Assembly: GCA_025531455.1 (NCBI GenBank)
Contig: JAMYHL010000067.1
Span: 1-64,000 of the forward strand
Reading direction: 5' to 3'
Length of the DNA: 64,000 bases
Origin: Apiotrichum sp. Y4204
Taxonomy: Eukaryota; Basidiomycota; Tremellomycetes; Trichosporonales; Trichosporonaceae
In this document: piece after piece, positions 35,138 to 45,787 of the stretch
Layout of the letters: each line of letters begins with the position of its first letter
Numbering within the stretch: the stretch's first letter is position 1
The notes under the pieces: model-generated
What the model saw: only the letters and a program-made list of their open reading frames with translations
Database searches by the model: none
What the model was told of the DNA's origin: nothing
Program-made: the position numbers and the translations under genes

Positions 35138-35538
35138 TCACCTGTAAATCCGTTTATCCTTCTGGAAGTGACTTCCGTAAATCCATATAAATGTCTTCTC
35201 ACATCGCACATTATCGTTGTTCTCGCGTCGTTGGGATGTCGTGGACATTGGTACTTGGTGACGTACTGGAAAGTAGCAGGTGGTTTCCGGAACGCCGGGG
35301 GCATGGATGTTCCAGCTCCCAAAAACCTCTAGTCAACTGTGCACTGCTGCGGTGATGCAGTATGTTGTACCTTCTGTGCTTGCAAGGTCCCCACTGGTCT
35401 GCCACGTAGTGAGCTCGAACACACTGTAGATCATCATCTGCTCTGGCAGGTCGCGAGGCTCATAGTTTTTACCCCCCTGTACGCGGATGATCAGCTGTCG
35501 GAAAAGATGTAAGCCACCAGCTTGGTCGAGGTTCGCCT
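35138..35538 (-). CDS. Possible unassigned gene or gene remnant, 3' exons only
   Basis: Three minus-strand blocks (35538-35371, 35328-35267, 35197-35138) join in frame through a 42-nt intron with ACTAG acceptor and a 69-nt intron with GTACGT donor and GAG acceptor. They read as soluble protein (for example LPEQMMIYSVFELTTW and FGSWNIHAPGVPETTC) ending at TGA. The first block follows a good branch point and acceptor (GCTGACGATGCAG). Upstream exons could not be found; the sequence beyond runs into a 17-base C run on this strand. The pattern loosely recalls the regulatory half of fungal zinc-cluster factors, a weak guess. It may be a decayed gene. Confidence 0.35.
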
Positions 35539-38500
35539 CTGCATCGTCAGCTCGTCAGCACCTCGCTTATTCGCGAGAGCTTGGCATGAGGCCTCGGAGT
35601 TCCGGGGGGGGGGGGGGGGGTGGAGCGTGTCTGATCGTCAACGAGGAACAGGGTATGGATTGGATTGAATCGGGAGGTTCTGTGAGATACAGTTAGAGTG
35701 CACATGATAGACGTAAGGCACCAATTGTAAAGACCGCCGAAAAGAACTTGGAAAGCGGGACCCGACAAAACATATTATCGGTACACGTCATGGGTGAGAT
35801 GCTGGGAAGCAAAGCGACCGACATATGAAGAGCTGACACGCGCTTTGATCTAGCGCGACTACGGCACAGCGTACAGTACAAGTCCACAAGTCATGCAGCT
35901 CCAATCTGCGGACTGCGAGCTGTGCGGACTCGGGTTCCCTATTCATCATTTGCCTGTAGAAAGGATGATGGGGTCATTGCTCATTGTGTCACCATCGCGC
36001 CCGCAGCGGTGTCGAATCCTGGAAATGACTCGTCGTGGCCGAGTCATGATGATCATGTCAAGACCTGTTTGCTGTGCCGCGGGCAATGCTGTGACTCACA
36101 CCATATCGATATACAACGTATCCCACAAGGTTACCGGTTACTGACAGCTGGCCATCGGCCACCGGGGGCTGCGATCGTGACGCATTATCGCGCAGAACGC
36201 CCACGCAATACGCCCGTCATTCCGGCGCGTCTTGACTACTGATCGACGTTCTCATTCCCTGTATAATGTCCCTGGCCCATAAATCCGCAGCAGAGACCTC
36301 GGTTCCAGGCTGACTGGAACAGCTTCAAGTAATCAAGGAATAGACGCGTACGCACGCTGCTGTACAATAAAACTCGCCGCCACGATCTGCCACAACCAGA
36401 CGACAGTTCTACGGATCGGCTTCAGGACCAGCGAGCGGGGCCTGGAACTGCCGGAACTCTTCCCGCGCGTACCGGGCAAGCGGGCATGTGACTAGCTTGG
36501 GGCTTGCATCCCTGACGCCACAGTCAATGCGCTCGGTGAGGCCAGAAAGTTAGAAACAGTCAGCGCATGCAGCGCACGGGGACTTTTATACAGGTTTACT
36601 GCTGGCCTGCTGGCTAAGTCGCGACTACTTGTTGTGGGGTCAGTGGTGAGCCGGACGATTGAATATCTGAATAGTGCCCGCACATAATGCTCCACTCCGC
36701 ATCCGTGCCGTAAGACCGTACACCGCGAGGGCCGAGTGGCTGTCAGCTACAAGAACCATATCAGATCTGTGATGTATGCGAGTACACAAACCATAAACCC
36801 TCGCACCCAGGAGCATAGAAACACTTCCGTCGTGGAGCAAGGGTCATGCGGATGAGACAAGAGCCGGTCGGTACCCTCCGGCCCATGGGCATCAGCCAAG
36901 ACGGCAATCACTGGCTTGTTAGACGTCTTGCCAAGCGACGCTGCCCATCTCCTATCATGCTCATTGCTATTGGCAGTCATAGGAGTACTGTATTGTCCTC
37001 ACAAGTTGCACTTTGTCTTCGTGCTCGAAGGACACCCTTCACTTCTCAATTCTACCCTTTTCAGCTTCCCGTAGCTCACGTAGTCCATTGCAACTGAAAC
37101 CATTGCCGCTGGATTAGTCTGGCCTGTGCTCTTTACCCTTGTTTCTCGCGCACTTCGCAAGAGCGTGCGAGGTCCGGCGCTGCCCACAGTTGCACATCCC
37201 TGATGTACAGATAGCCACAGACCCACAGAGGTACAGAGCTACAGAGGTACAGAGAGAGCTACAAGGACCGAAATAATCTGGCGAGACAAGACTTCAGAAT
37301 GCATGGGCTCGTTATCTGTCGAGGAAGCCTGGAGTGGAAGAATAATGTTACGAAGAGGAACTGTATTGGGAGGTATACCCGATGAGCTCATAGATCATGA
37401 GCTCATCGCGCATGACGACCATCGCTTGTCTTCTGAGCGAGAGTCTAGATCTTCTGACAAACTTTGATTAGGGGCTCTCCTCTCTCCTCTTTCCCCGCCT
37501 CTGGCCTCTGCTCACCCTGGAGGTCGTGACTTGTTCTTGTGACTGTGACTGCCCGGTACCTCTACCGCGCTACCAGCCTTTGCGCGCTTTGCGCTTCCCG
37601 TCTCCCTCAGCCGCAACTTTCTCGACCGCGATCGTTTCACTCGACGCACGCACGCATCCTTTCCTGCAATTCCTGCCTTACCAGTATTATTTCTCACGAC
37701 ACATCCGTGTTCCGTGGTCCGTTAATCTGCATAATCTGGACCGCGCACAGTCACAGCCGGCTGACACGGCAATCGAGCCGCGAGCCGCGAAATTCGCGAG
37801 GGCCCACGAACCGCGCTCGTGTCAGCAGTGTCAGCTCTAGCAGCTCTCTGCACCGCGCACTGCGCACCATCCTGTACCAATAAATAAAATAAAATAAAAT
37901 AAACCTCACGAAAAAAAAAAGCGCAGACCAGGTCCCTGGGTTCAGCCGCCCTGCCCGCCCTGATCTGTTCTCCTCCTTCTCCCCCATGATCCCCCAGATC
38001 CCCAGAGCCTTTCCACACACCTTGATTTCTTGTGTTCACTCCCCTCCTCCTCCTGTGATCCTGTGATCCTGTGACCCCCTCCGGCCCCTCCAGGCCTCCA
38101 CTCCTCTGTGTGGATCCTTGATCCTCGAAGCGCAAGTTTGTCCTCTGCTTTTCTGCGCTTGCTCCTTTCCCTCTCCAACCCCGTTGTACCTGTGCGCGCT
38201 GGGCCCTTTTGCCGCACAGGAGATGAGGAGACTTGCATCTAGACGAGACTATTACTACTAGCATTACCAAGCTAGAGCGAACAAGCTATCAAGCTAACAG
38301 AGCTATAATCCCACCCGTCACAGCCCATACCAAAAAAAAACACAATCCGACCAGCCGACCAACCAGGAGCGCCAGAGGCGCCACAGCCGGACACCCCGCA
38401 CACCACAAACTACCCACCACTCATCCAACCGGCAGTACGCACCCTACCCGTGCACCTACCCGCGCGCACCCCCACACCCAACGCGCACACAGACCACAGA

Positions 38501-39216
38501 CCACACACCACACACCACACAACACACCGTGTACAACCCACCCACATTCATCTCCACCTCGTTCCCTCTCCACTCCGTCCTTTGCCCGTCGCCGCCGCCG
38601 CCGCCGCCTCCGCCGCCTCTGGATCCGTCGCACCTCCCCCCGCACACCCATCGTCTCTCCCTCTCCCTCTCCCGCTCGATTCGCTCCCCCTCACCCACCC
38701 ACTCCCACTTTGTGCTCACTTCGACATTGTGTTGTGTTGCCACCACCATCACCATTGCCATCACCTCTCACTTCCCCCACCACTTATCCACTCCATCACA
38801 ACCATCAGGATTCCAACGATTGCAACTCGTCCATCCATTGCTCGCATCGTCCTCTCGTCCATTCGTCAGGCTCCACCACTAGCTGTTGACCAACAGCAAC
38901 GCCACTTAGAACCCATCGACAGTCTCACACACCGCCTTGGCATCCGCTCACGGCTCACAAGTGCAACATAACTTATCGCGGTCCCTGTAACGTCTCGTCC
39001 CGCCGTACCACCATCTGGCTCACGCTCGTTTGGCACACGTCTGTTTATCGTTGATCCCTCGGGGATCAGATCATTAGTTGAACGTAACCAGCCCAACCCC
39101 TGTTGTCTGCGCCAGTCGAGGAACCCAGGACGGCACTACCAGCTCAGCACTGAGCACAACCTAACGGTTCCATCTTCCTTTCCTGCTCGTGTTTTCTCCG
39201 ACATTAGCCTTCAAAC
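35539..39216. other. Gene-poor 3.7-kb region upstream of the PPZ1-type phosphatase
   Basis: No gene with recognisable product is found. Notable sequence includes a 17-base G run (35604-35620), a GTTCCAG/CTGGAAC inverted repeat (about 36302-36320), a 12-bp perfect inverted repeat (37380-37408), AAAAT repeats (about 37884-37905), an A10 run near 37910, TGTGATCC repeats near 38050-38075, and pyrimidine/AC-rich low complexity from 38320 to 38900 that yields long but repetitive open frames. The last kilobase may be an extended leader of the phosphatase gene. Confidence 0.5.
37380..37408. repeat. 12-bp perfect inverted repeat
   Basis: CGATGAGCTCAT and its exact reverse complement flank a 5-base spacer AGATC. 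Each arm contains the palindrome GAGCTC. It could form a hairpin or bind a dimeric protein; no gene lies beside it. Confidence 0.8.
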
Positions 39217-40848
39217 ATGGGCCAGTCACCATCCAAGAAGATGGGTCGCACCCGATCCAAGGAGTTGTCTGCAAACGACCTTGCGGACTCTTTGGCAGCT
39301 ACAAAGCTGACATCTGGGTCATCCTCATCAGCGAGTGATGCGCGTAAGAGGTAGGTTCCCAGATACTCATGACCTCATTCATGCGTGTGATGCGTTTCGT
39401 GCAGGTGGTCCGTAGTGCTAACTCTTGAACAGTCCCGCAGCCAATGGCGCACCTATTCCCCGCCCACAGTCTGAGGGGCTAGGTCGGTCGCCGGGTGCAT
39501 CCGTCGGCCCAACATCACCCGAGACTCCGACGACTCCTACCATCCTGGCCCCGCGCGGCTCGCACCTCGGCACCTCTCCTCCGCCGCCTACTGCGTCTTC
39601 TCCGACTTCTGTACACTCTCCGGCTTCCGGCCACGCTTCCACAGCCTCCATCTCTCCAGGAGGATTGTCCCCTGGTGATGCCCTGGTCACCACGGTGAGC
39701 CGCACTAGCATTAGCGATGGGCCTGGTGCTGGGTTGGATGTCGACAACATGATTAGCAGATTGCTCGAGGCCGGGTACAGCGGAAAGGTGACAAAGTCTC
39801 CACCTCTCAAGAATGCTGAGATCGCGGCTGTTTGTGCCGCAGCACGCGAGATCTTCCTTGCCCAGCCGACCCTCATTGAGCTCAGCCCTCCGGTCAAGAT
39901 TGTGGGCGACGTCCACGGGCAGTACGCAGACCTCATCCGCATGTTCGAGATGTGCGGATTCCCACCTCAAGCCAACTATCTTTTCCTCGGCGATTACGTT
40001 GACCGCGGCAAGCAGTCATTGGAAACCATTCTCCTTCTGCTCTGCTACAAGATCAAGTTCCCGGAGAACTTCTTCCTCCTTCGCGGCAACCACGAGTGCG
40101 CAAATGTTACCCGAGGTATGTGCAGATCCCATAGCATGGGTGGCTTTGCTGACATCGTAGTGTATGGGTTCTACGACGAGTGCAAGCGCCGCACGAACAT
40201 CAAGACCTGGAAGACGTTCATCGACGTGTTCAACGCTCTTCCTATCGCGTCGATTGTCGCGAGCAAGATCTTTTGCGTTCACGGTGGACTGAGCCCCAGT
40301 CTCCAGTCGATGGACGACATCCGCCGCATCCAGCGTCCGACTGACGTTCCAGACTATGGTCTTCTGAACGATCTCGTGTGGTCCGACCCGTCCGACACTG
40401 CCCTGGACTGGGAGGATAACGAGCGTGGAGTGTCATTCTGCTACGGCAAGAGTGTCATTAACGCGTTCTTGGCCACCCACGATATGGACCTCATCTGCCG
40501 AGCACACATGGTCGTCGAAGACGGCTACGAGTTCTACAACGATCGAACATTGGTGACCGTCTTCTCTGCGCCAAAGTGAGTGGCAACCGGGTGTGAATGG
40601 AGAGTACAGCTAACGATCAGCTACTGTGGTGAATTCGACAACTTTGGCGCTGTCATGTCTGTCTCCGAGGATCTGTTGTGTTCTTTCGAACTTCTCAAGC
40701 CGCTTGATGGCGCCGCGTTGAAGAAGGAAATGACTAAATCGAAGCGGAAGAGGTGAGCAATGGAACTCGTCGGGCGCGGGCGTGACTGACAATCAGCTTG
40801 CAAAACCATCAGTCTCCACCCAACAACCCGACTGCTCAGAGCTACTAG
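39217..40848 (+). CDS. PPZ1: Ser/Thr protein phosphatase, PPZ type
   Basis: Ppz phosphatases are fungal PP1-related enzymes that regulate cation homeostasis and wall integrity. Exons 39217-39350, 39433-40575, 40621-40752 and 40797-40848 give 486 residues. The N-terminal extension of about 170 residues starts [10 protein letters not shown], a good N-myristoylation site, and is Ser/Pro-rich, as in Ppz and unlike PP1. The catalytic domain shows [35 protein letters not shown] and VFSAPNYCGEFDN. The sequence diverges from PP1 at the C-terminus, ending [20 protein letters not shown]1-paralogue reading is less likely because of the extension. Confidence 0.9.
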
Positions 40849-42170
40849 TCGTGTAGGGTGATTGATTGTTGTTTTCTCTGTTTGCTCCAACAATTCCGGG
40901 CGCTCGACTGCAAATGCATAGCCACCACCACCTCCCAGATCCCTTCATCACCCGTCCGCCAATTCGTCGACCATGTCATCCACTTAGTATTCGCCGTTTA
41001 GCGTCACAGGCACAGTGTTCCTATCGGGACCCTGCGGCCCTATGACCAGCGCTTCCGACCTCTCTTGCCTGCAATGTTTCGATTGAACACCACAAGGATT
41101 CGCTCAACTACAACTCACTGCCACAATACTCCCTCTTCGCCCCTTGCTTTCACTCTTGTATACCCAAAGTTACGCGTGAGCTGCCCGGCACACACACACT
41201 GGCAGCGCAGCTCACAGTCGCGAGGACGCTTGAGGGTCAATGGAAATGTACGATTTAGAGGCCGTCTCTCTTGATTCTTCTGGTGTCTCGACTAAGCCAT
41301 TTGCTTTGACGGTCAAGGATGGTGTATTGAATGTGGACTATTGTTTTCCTTGAAATGGTAGAGGGCAGACCGATGCAGAAAAAAACAGAAGGAAGCAAAG
41401 TCAGTGGACACTACATCTACCATATGCGCAGCTGAGCTTGTGGAGGTAATGGCGTTTTCACCTCCGGCGGGTGACATAGTGGGGGAATGGGGGAGCCTTA
41501 GCAGGAAAACGTCGATCGTAAACGCGTGAGATCGACACGCGCTGCATGGCTGATCCACTGATCACTGATCACTGATCACTGATCCACTTGGCCATTTGGC
41601 CATCCACCGATATCTCGTGGGGCGATGGACCGCTGGCCACAGGTCGGATTGATATTCTATATCCTTTCGGGCTGTCCAGTCTCGTCGATTACAGTCATTA
41701 GGGTCTTGTTTGGTCCGCCATCTAGAGACTACCCTTTCATTCAACTCTGAAATATCTGTAATCCCTTGGCAACAGACCCTGCTGGCCATCCCGCGTCGAG
41801 TCCGTTTCCTTGATGTTTGAGGTTGGGCGGCGGCGCGGCGGTGTTGCAGAGCTGCAGATTTGCCGAGAACAGCGGTGCCGTGAAGCTTACTCGAATCGCA
41901 TCTGTGGATGACGACGGGCCCAATCTGCAATCAGACCGCCCGAGCCACTGCGTACATACGTATCTCATTGTATGCAGTTGGATATTTCTGGCCCATCAAC
42001 CGGAAGTCGACTGGCGCTGTCCCCGCGTTCTCCAGCCTCCCAAAGTCCCAATTGAGTAGTGCTCTATTCCACGCCTCGCCCCGACTGTTACACCTTGACA
42101 CCGCGTCCACATCGATCCATCAGGACATAAAAACGCGGTCCCCGGCTCAAACTCGTGCCCCCACATCGTC
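40849..42170. other. Intergenic region PPZ1 to TSC10
   Basis: These 1.3 kb have no recognisable gene. They contain four tandem ACTGATC units (41557-41584) and otherwise ordinary intergenic sequence. The part after 42050 is the TSC10 promoter. Confidence 0.5.
41557..41584. repeat. Tandem ACTGATC x4
   Basis: Four perfect copies of the 7-base unit ACTGATC, flanked by GATCC on both sides. It lies in intergenic sequence and no function is evident. Confidence 0.85.
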
Positions 42171-43257
42171 ATGCTTTCAGCAGCCGTCGCCATCGCCATC
42201 GCCGTCGTTGCCATTTCCATTGTTGCCTCGCTCGCCATGTTTTCGAAGCGTCTCGACGTCCGCGGCAAGTTCTGCTACATCCCTGGCGGATCCGCAGGGC
42301 TTGGCAAAGCAGTGGCTGAGGAGATGGTCCGCCGCGGCGCGCATGTGGTCATCGTTGCGCGCGGCGCCCAGCGCTCCGCCGAGACAGTCGCAGTCCTCAA
42401 AAAACTGGCTACCGACCCAAACCAGAAGGTCTTTGCTGTCACCGCCGACCTCATGGACAATGACTCGTCGCAAGCGGCCCTTCAAGAAGCGGCGCAGGCG
42501 TTCGGCGGGCAGGCGCCAGACTATACCTTCCTTTGTGCCGGCGCATCCAAGCCGCAGTTGTTTGTTGACGTGACTCCCGAGGATCTCAAGTGGGTGGGTA
42601 ATGCTATCAGGAATTGCCCAGAATGTCCTCGTTCGATCTAGTTCCTTGGACTTTAGCGATAAAGCAGTCTGTGCTGACACCCAGGGTCTCGACGCCGTGT
42701 ACTGGGTCTCGGCGTGGACGGCGCACGCGGTGACCCAGATGATGGTCAAGCAGCGTCGGAAGGGCATGCTCGTCTTTGTCTCGTCGTTCCTCGGCTACAC
42801 CTCGTTCGCCGGCTGGGCCGGCTACGCGCCCGGAAAGTACGCGATCCGCGGGCTGGCGGACACACTGCGCTCCGAGCTGCAGATGTTCGACATCGACGTG
42901 CGGATCTACATGCCCGCCGGGATCCTGTCTCCTGGGTATGAGATCGAGCAGCAGACCAAGCCAGTCGTCACGAAGCAAATTGAGGAGGGCGACACGCCGG
43001 TCTCCCCCGAGGTGGCCACAAACCTCCTGATCAAGGGTATCGAGCGCGGCAACTACGCGATCACAAACGACCTTGCGACGGACATTGTCCGCGTTGTCTC
43101 CTCCGGCCCCGTTCCCGGCAACGGGCCCCTCGACTGGGTGTACTGGATCATTGCCACCGCCTTCCTCTGCATCTGGCGGCCCATGACCGACCGCACCGTC
43201 CGTAACGGGAAGCCCGCCATCGTGAAGTCCCTCGAGGACAGGGGTTTCTTCAGCTAG
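42171..43257 (+). CDS. TSC10: 3-ketodihydrosphingosine reductase
   Basis: Tsc10 reduces 3-ketosphinganine to dihydrosphingosine with NADPH at the endoplasmic reticulum, the second step of sphingolipid synthesis. Exons 42171-42593 and 42685-43257 give 331 residues. The N-terminus is a membrane anchor (AVAIAIAVVAISIVASLAMF). The short-chain dehydrogenase core shows a GGSAGLGKA nucleotide loop, FLCAGASKP and the catalytic SSFLG...YAPGK Ser/Tyr/Lys set. A C-terminal hydrophobic segment (WVYWIIATAFLCIW) is typical of Tsc10/KDSR. The 91-nt intron is phase 0. Confidence 0.92.
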
Positions 43258-43511
43258 CTTTTCCTGCATATAATTCAGCTACTGTAGAGATAGAGCTTCT
43301 CCCTGCACAAGATGAGCATGTGCATATATGGGATCCCATGCGTTGGAGCAATGCCGAGCGCGCGACTGCTGGTTGTGCCAGATGACGATGAGACGCGAGT
43401 CACGTGATCCAATGTTGACCGAATGAATGCTGGAAACTGAGGAACTCACTCGAGTTTCATCGTTTCCTTCATCTCCATCTTCATTCCTTTCCCGCATCCG
43501 CAATAACTATC

Positions 43512-45738
43512 ATGTCCGACAGCAATAGGGGAACGAAGCGCGTGCGTGACGAGTCCGACTCGCCCGAACCCGGCCCTATGCCTGCGGCCGACAGCGACGA
43601 CGAGATTGGTGAGTTGCCGGGCACCAGTTGCAACTCGTTCTATGGATCAAAATACTGACTTCAGGTCCGGTCCCCGACGCACCGGCGGAGAGCAACGGAC
43701 GCAAGAAGAAGCGGCCATTACTTGCGCACGAGCGGCTGTATCTTGAGCACCTTCCCGAGAGCGACAGGTATTACCGCAGCTTCATGCACCGCGACAACAT
43801 CAGTTTTGTGACCGTCACAAAGTGGGTACCGCGGAAAGATATGTCTTCTGCTGCTGACAGCAGAACAAACTTTGTTGTAACAGCTTCAGTGGACGGACAC
43901 CTCAAGCTGTGGAAGAAGCAGGACGACGGCATCGAGTTTGTCAAGCACTTCCGCACGTCGCTCAAGGCGATCGTGGCCGTGAGCGCGAGCAGCGACGGCA
44001 AGCTGTTCGCGACTGTAAGCGAGAACGGCGAGGGAAGGGTATTTGACGTGGTTAACTTTGGTGAGCTGCCCAAACTCCCCCTATAGCTGACATTGCTCAG
44101 ATATGATCAACATCCTCAAACTCGGGTTCACGCCCAAGGCGTGCTGCTGGGTGCACAAGCCTGGCTCTGGCGAATCGCTGCTTGCCGTCTCGGATGTCGC
44201 GAGCCCGAAAATTAGGATATACGATGGGCGTGGTGATGGAAAGCCTATGTTCGAGCTGGACAAGATTCATCGCGCACCGGTGCATCTCATGGTGGTGAGT
44301 GAATGATACCCTCAGGAATGACTGGGCATCTCGCTTGTCGGCTATACGGACCGCCCGCTGAACTCACACTGTTGGCAAGCTGACATTTGTCAGTACTCCC
44401 CCAAATACGACGTCGTGGTCTCTGCGGATGAGGCAGGCTTCTTCGAGTACTGGCAACCGAGCGAGCCGTGGGGCCTCCCGTCTTACCCCGGAATGTGGGA
44501 ATTCAAGAGCGCGACGGACCTGTTCCACTTCAAGAAAGTATGCTATCATTCGATACATGAGCTGACAGCAGACAAAAACAATCCCGACATCGCTCACATT
44601 CTCTCCTGACCAGAAGCACTTTGCGTGTCTTGCCCTCCCATCCCGCTCCATTCACATCTTCAATACCCTGACCGGCAAGCTGACACGGACGTACGATGAG
44701 TCGCTCACTGCGATCGCGGAGATGCAGCAGGCGGGCACGGCAGTGTATAAGATTGACGACATGGACTTTGGCCGCCGCCTGGCAATTGAGCGTGATCTGG
44801 ACGACAATGAGTCAGGCCCGGGAGGTGCGCTCCGAACGGCTAACGTCGTGTGGGATGAGAGCGGTAATTTCATCCTGTACGCGACGCTACTCGGCATCAA
44901 GGTTGTCAACACCGTGACCAACAAGGTCGCGCGCGTAATCGGCAAGGACGAGACGCTGCGGTTCCTCAACCTCGCACTGTTCCAGGGCGCACCCGCCAAG
45001 AAGGGTATCCAGACGATTGCGATGGCGGCATCGGACAACCCGCTCCTACAGGAGAAGTCGACGCGGGACCCGACCCTCTTTGCGACCGCGTACAAAAAAG
45101 CACGATTCTACATGTTCGGCAGGGGCAAGGACGACGAGGAGAAGTCGTCCGAGCGCGACGTGTTCAACGAGCGCCCGACGCTCGACGACCGCACCATGAT
45201 TGTGGCCGAGGCCGCGCCGAAGGTCAGCCTCCCGACGAGCGCAACGATCCACACGTCCAAGGGCGACATCCACCTCAAGCTCTTCCCGCATCTGGCGCCG
45301 AAGACGGTCGAGAACTTTGTCACACACGCCCGCAACGGATACTACAACAATGTCATCTTCCACCGCGTCATCAAAAAGTTCATGCTTCAAGGTGGCGACC
45401 CGACCGGAACGGGGTCCGGCGGTGAGAGTATCTGGGGCGGCGAGTTCGAGGACGAGTTCAGCCCGCTTGCGACCCACGAGAGCGCGTACACACTCTCGTC
45501 GGCGAACGCCGGGCCGAATACGAACGGAAGCCAGTTCTTTATCACCACCGTGCCCACCCCGTGGTTGGACAACAAGCACACGTGAGTGATATATGAGAAA
45601 CAAGGGATGCTGACATACAGTGTGTTTGGTAAGGCCACTGGTGGCCTCGAGGTGATTCACTCAATCGAGAACACCAAAACGGATAAGAACGACCGGCCGC
45701 TCGAGGATGTCAAGATGATGTCCATCACACTATCGTAG
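43512..45738 (+). CDS. PPWD1: WD40-repeat cyclophilin (PPWD1-type peptidyl-prolyl isomerase)
   Basis: PPWD1 is a nuclear cyclophilin found in late spliceosomes. Exons 43512-43608, 43665-43821, 43864-44060, 44101-44294, 44394-44537, 44614-45581 and 45621-45738 give 624 residues, close to the human length. The N-terminal part begins with a charged leader and a basic GRKKKRP stretch, then WD40 repeats starting at [15 protein letters not shown] and [12 protein letters not shown]. The C-terminal cyclophilin domain has [26 protein letters not shown] and [19 protein letters not shown]. The second intron (43822-43863) is 42 nt, a multiple of three and stop-free, so its retention would keep the frame. 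The gene converges on CYB2 with 49 bases between stops. Confidence 0.93.
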
Positions 45739-45787
45739 ATGTGTCTAGATGTATCTAGTGAAGCGCATACCAGGCTTTGTCTCCACA

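Noticed and set aside
38233..38889. 218-codon frame rich in His, Thr and Pro
   Set aside because: It is low-complexity CA/CT repeat sequence with overlapping open frames in all three phases, typical of a promoter or leader and not of coding sequence.
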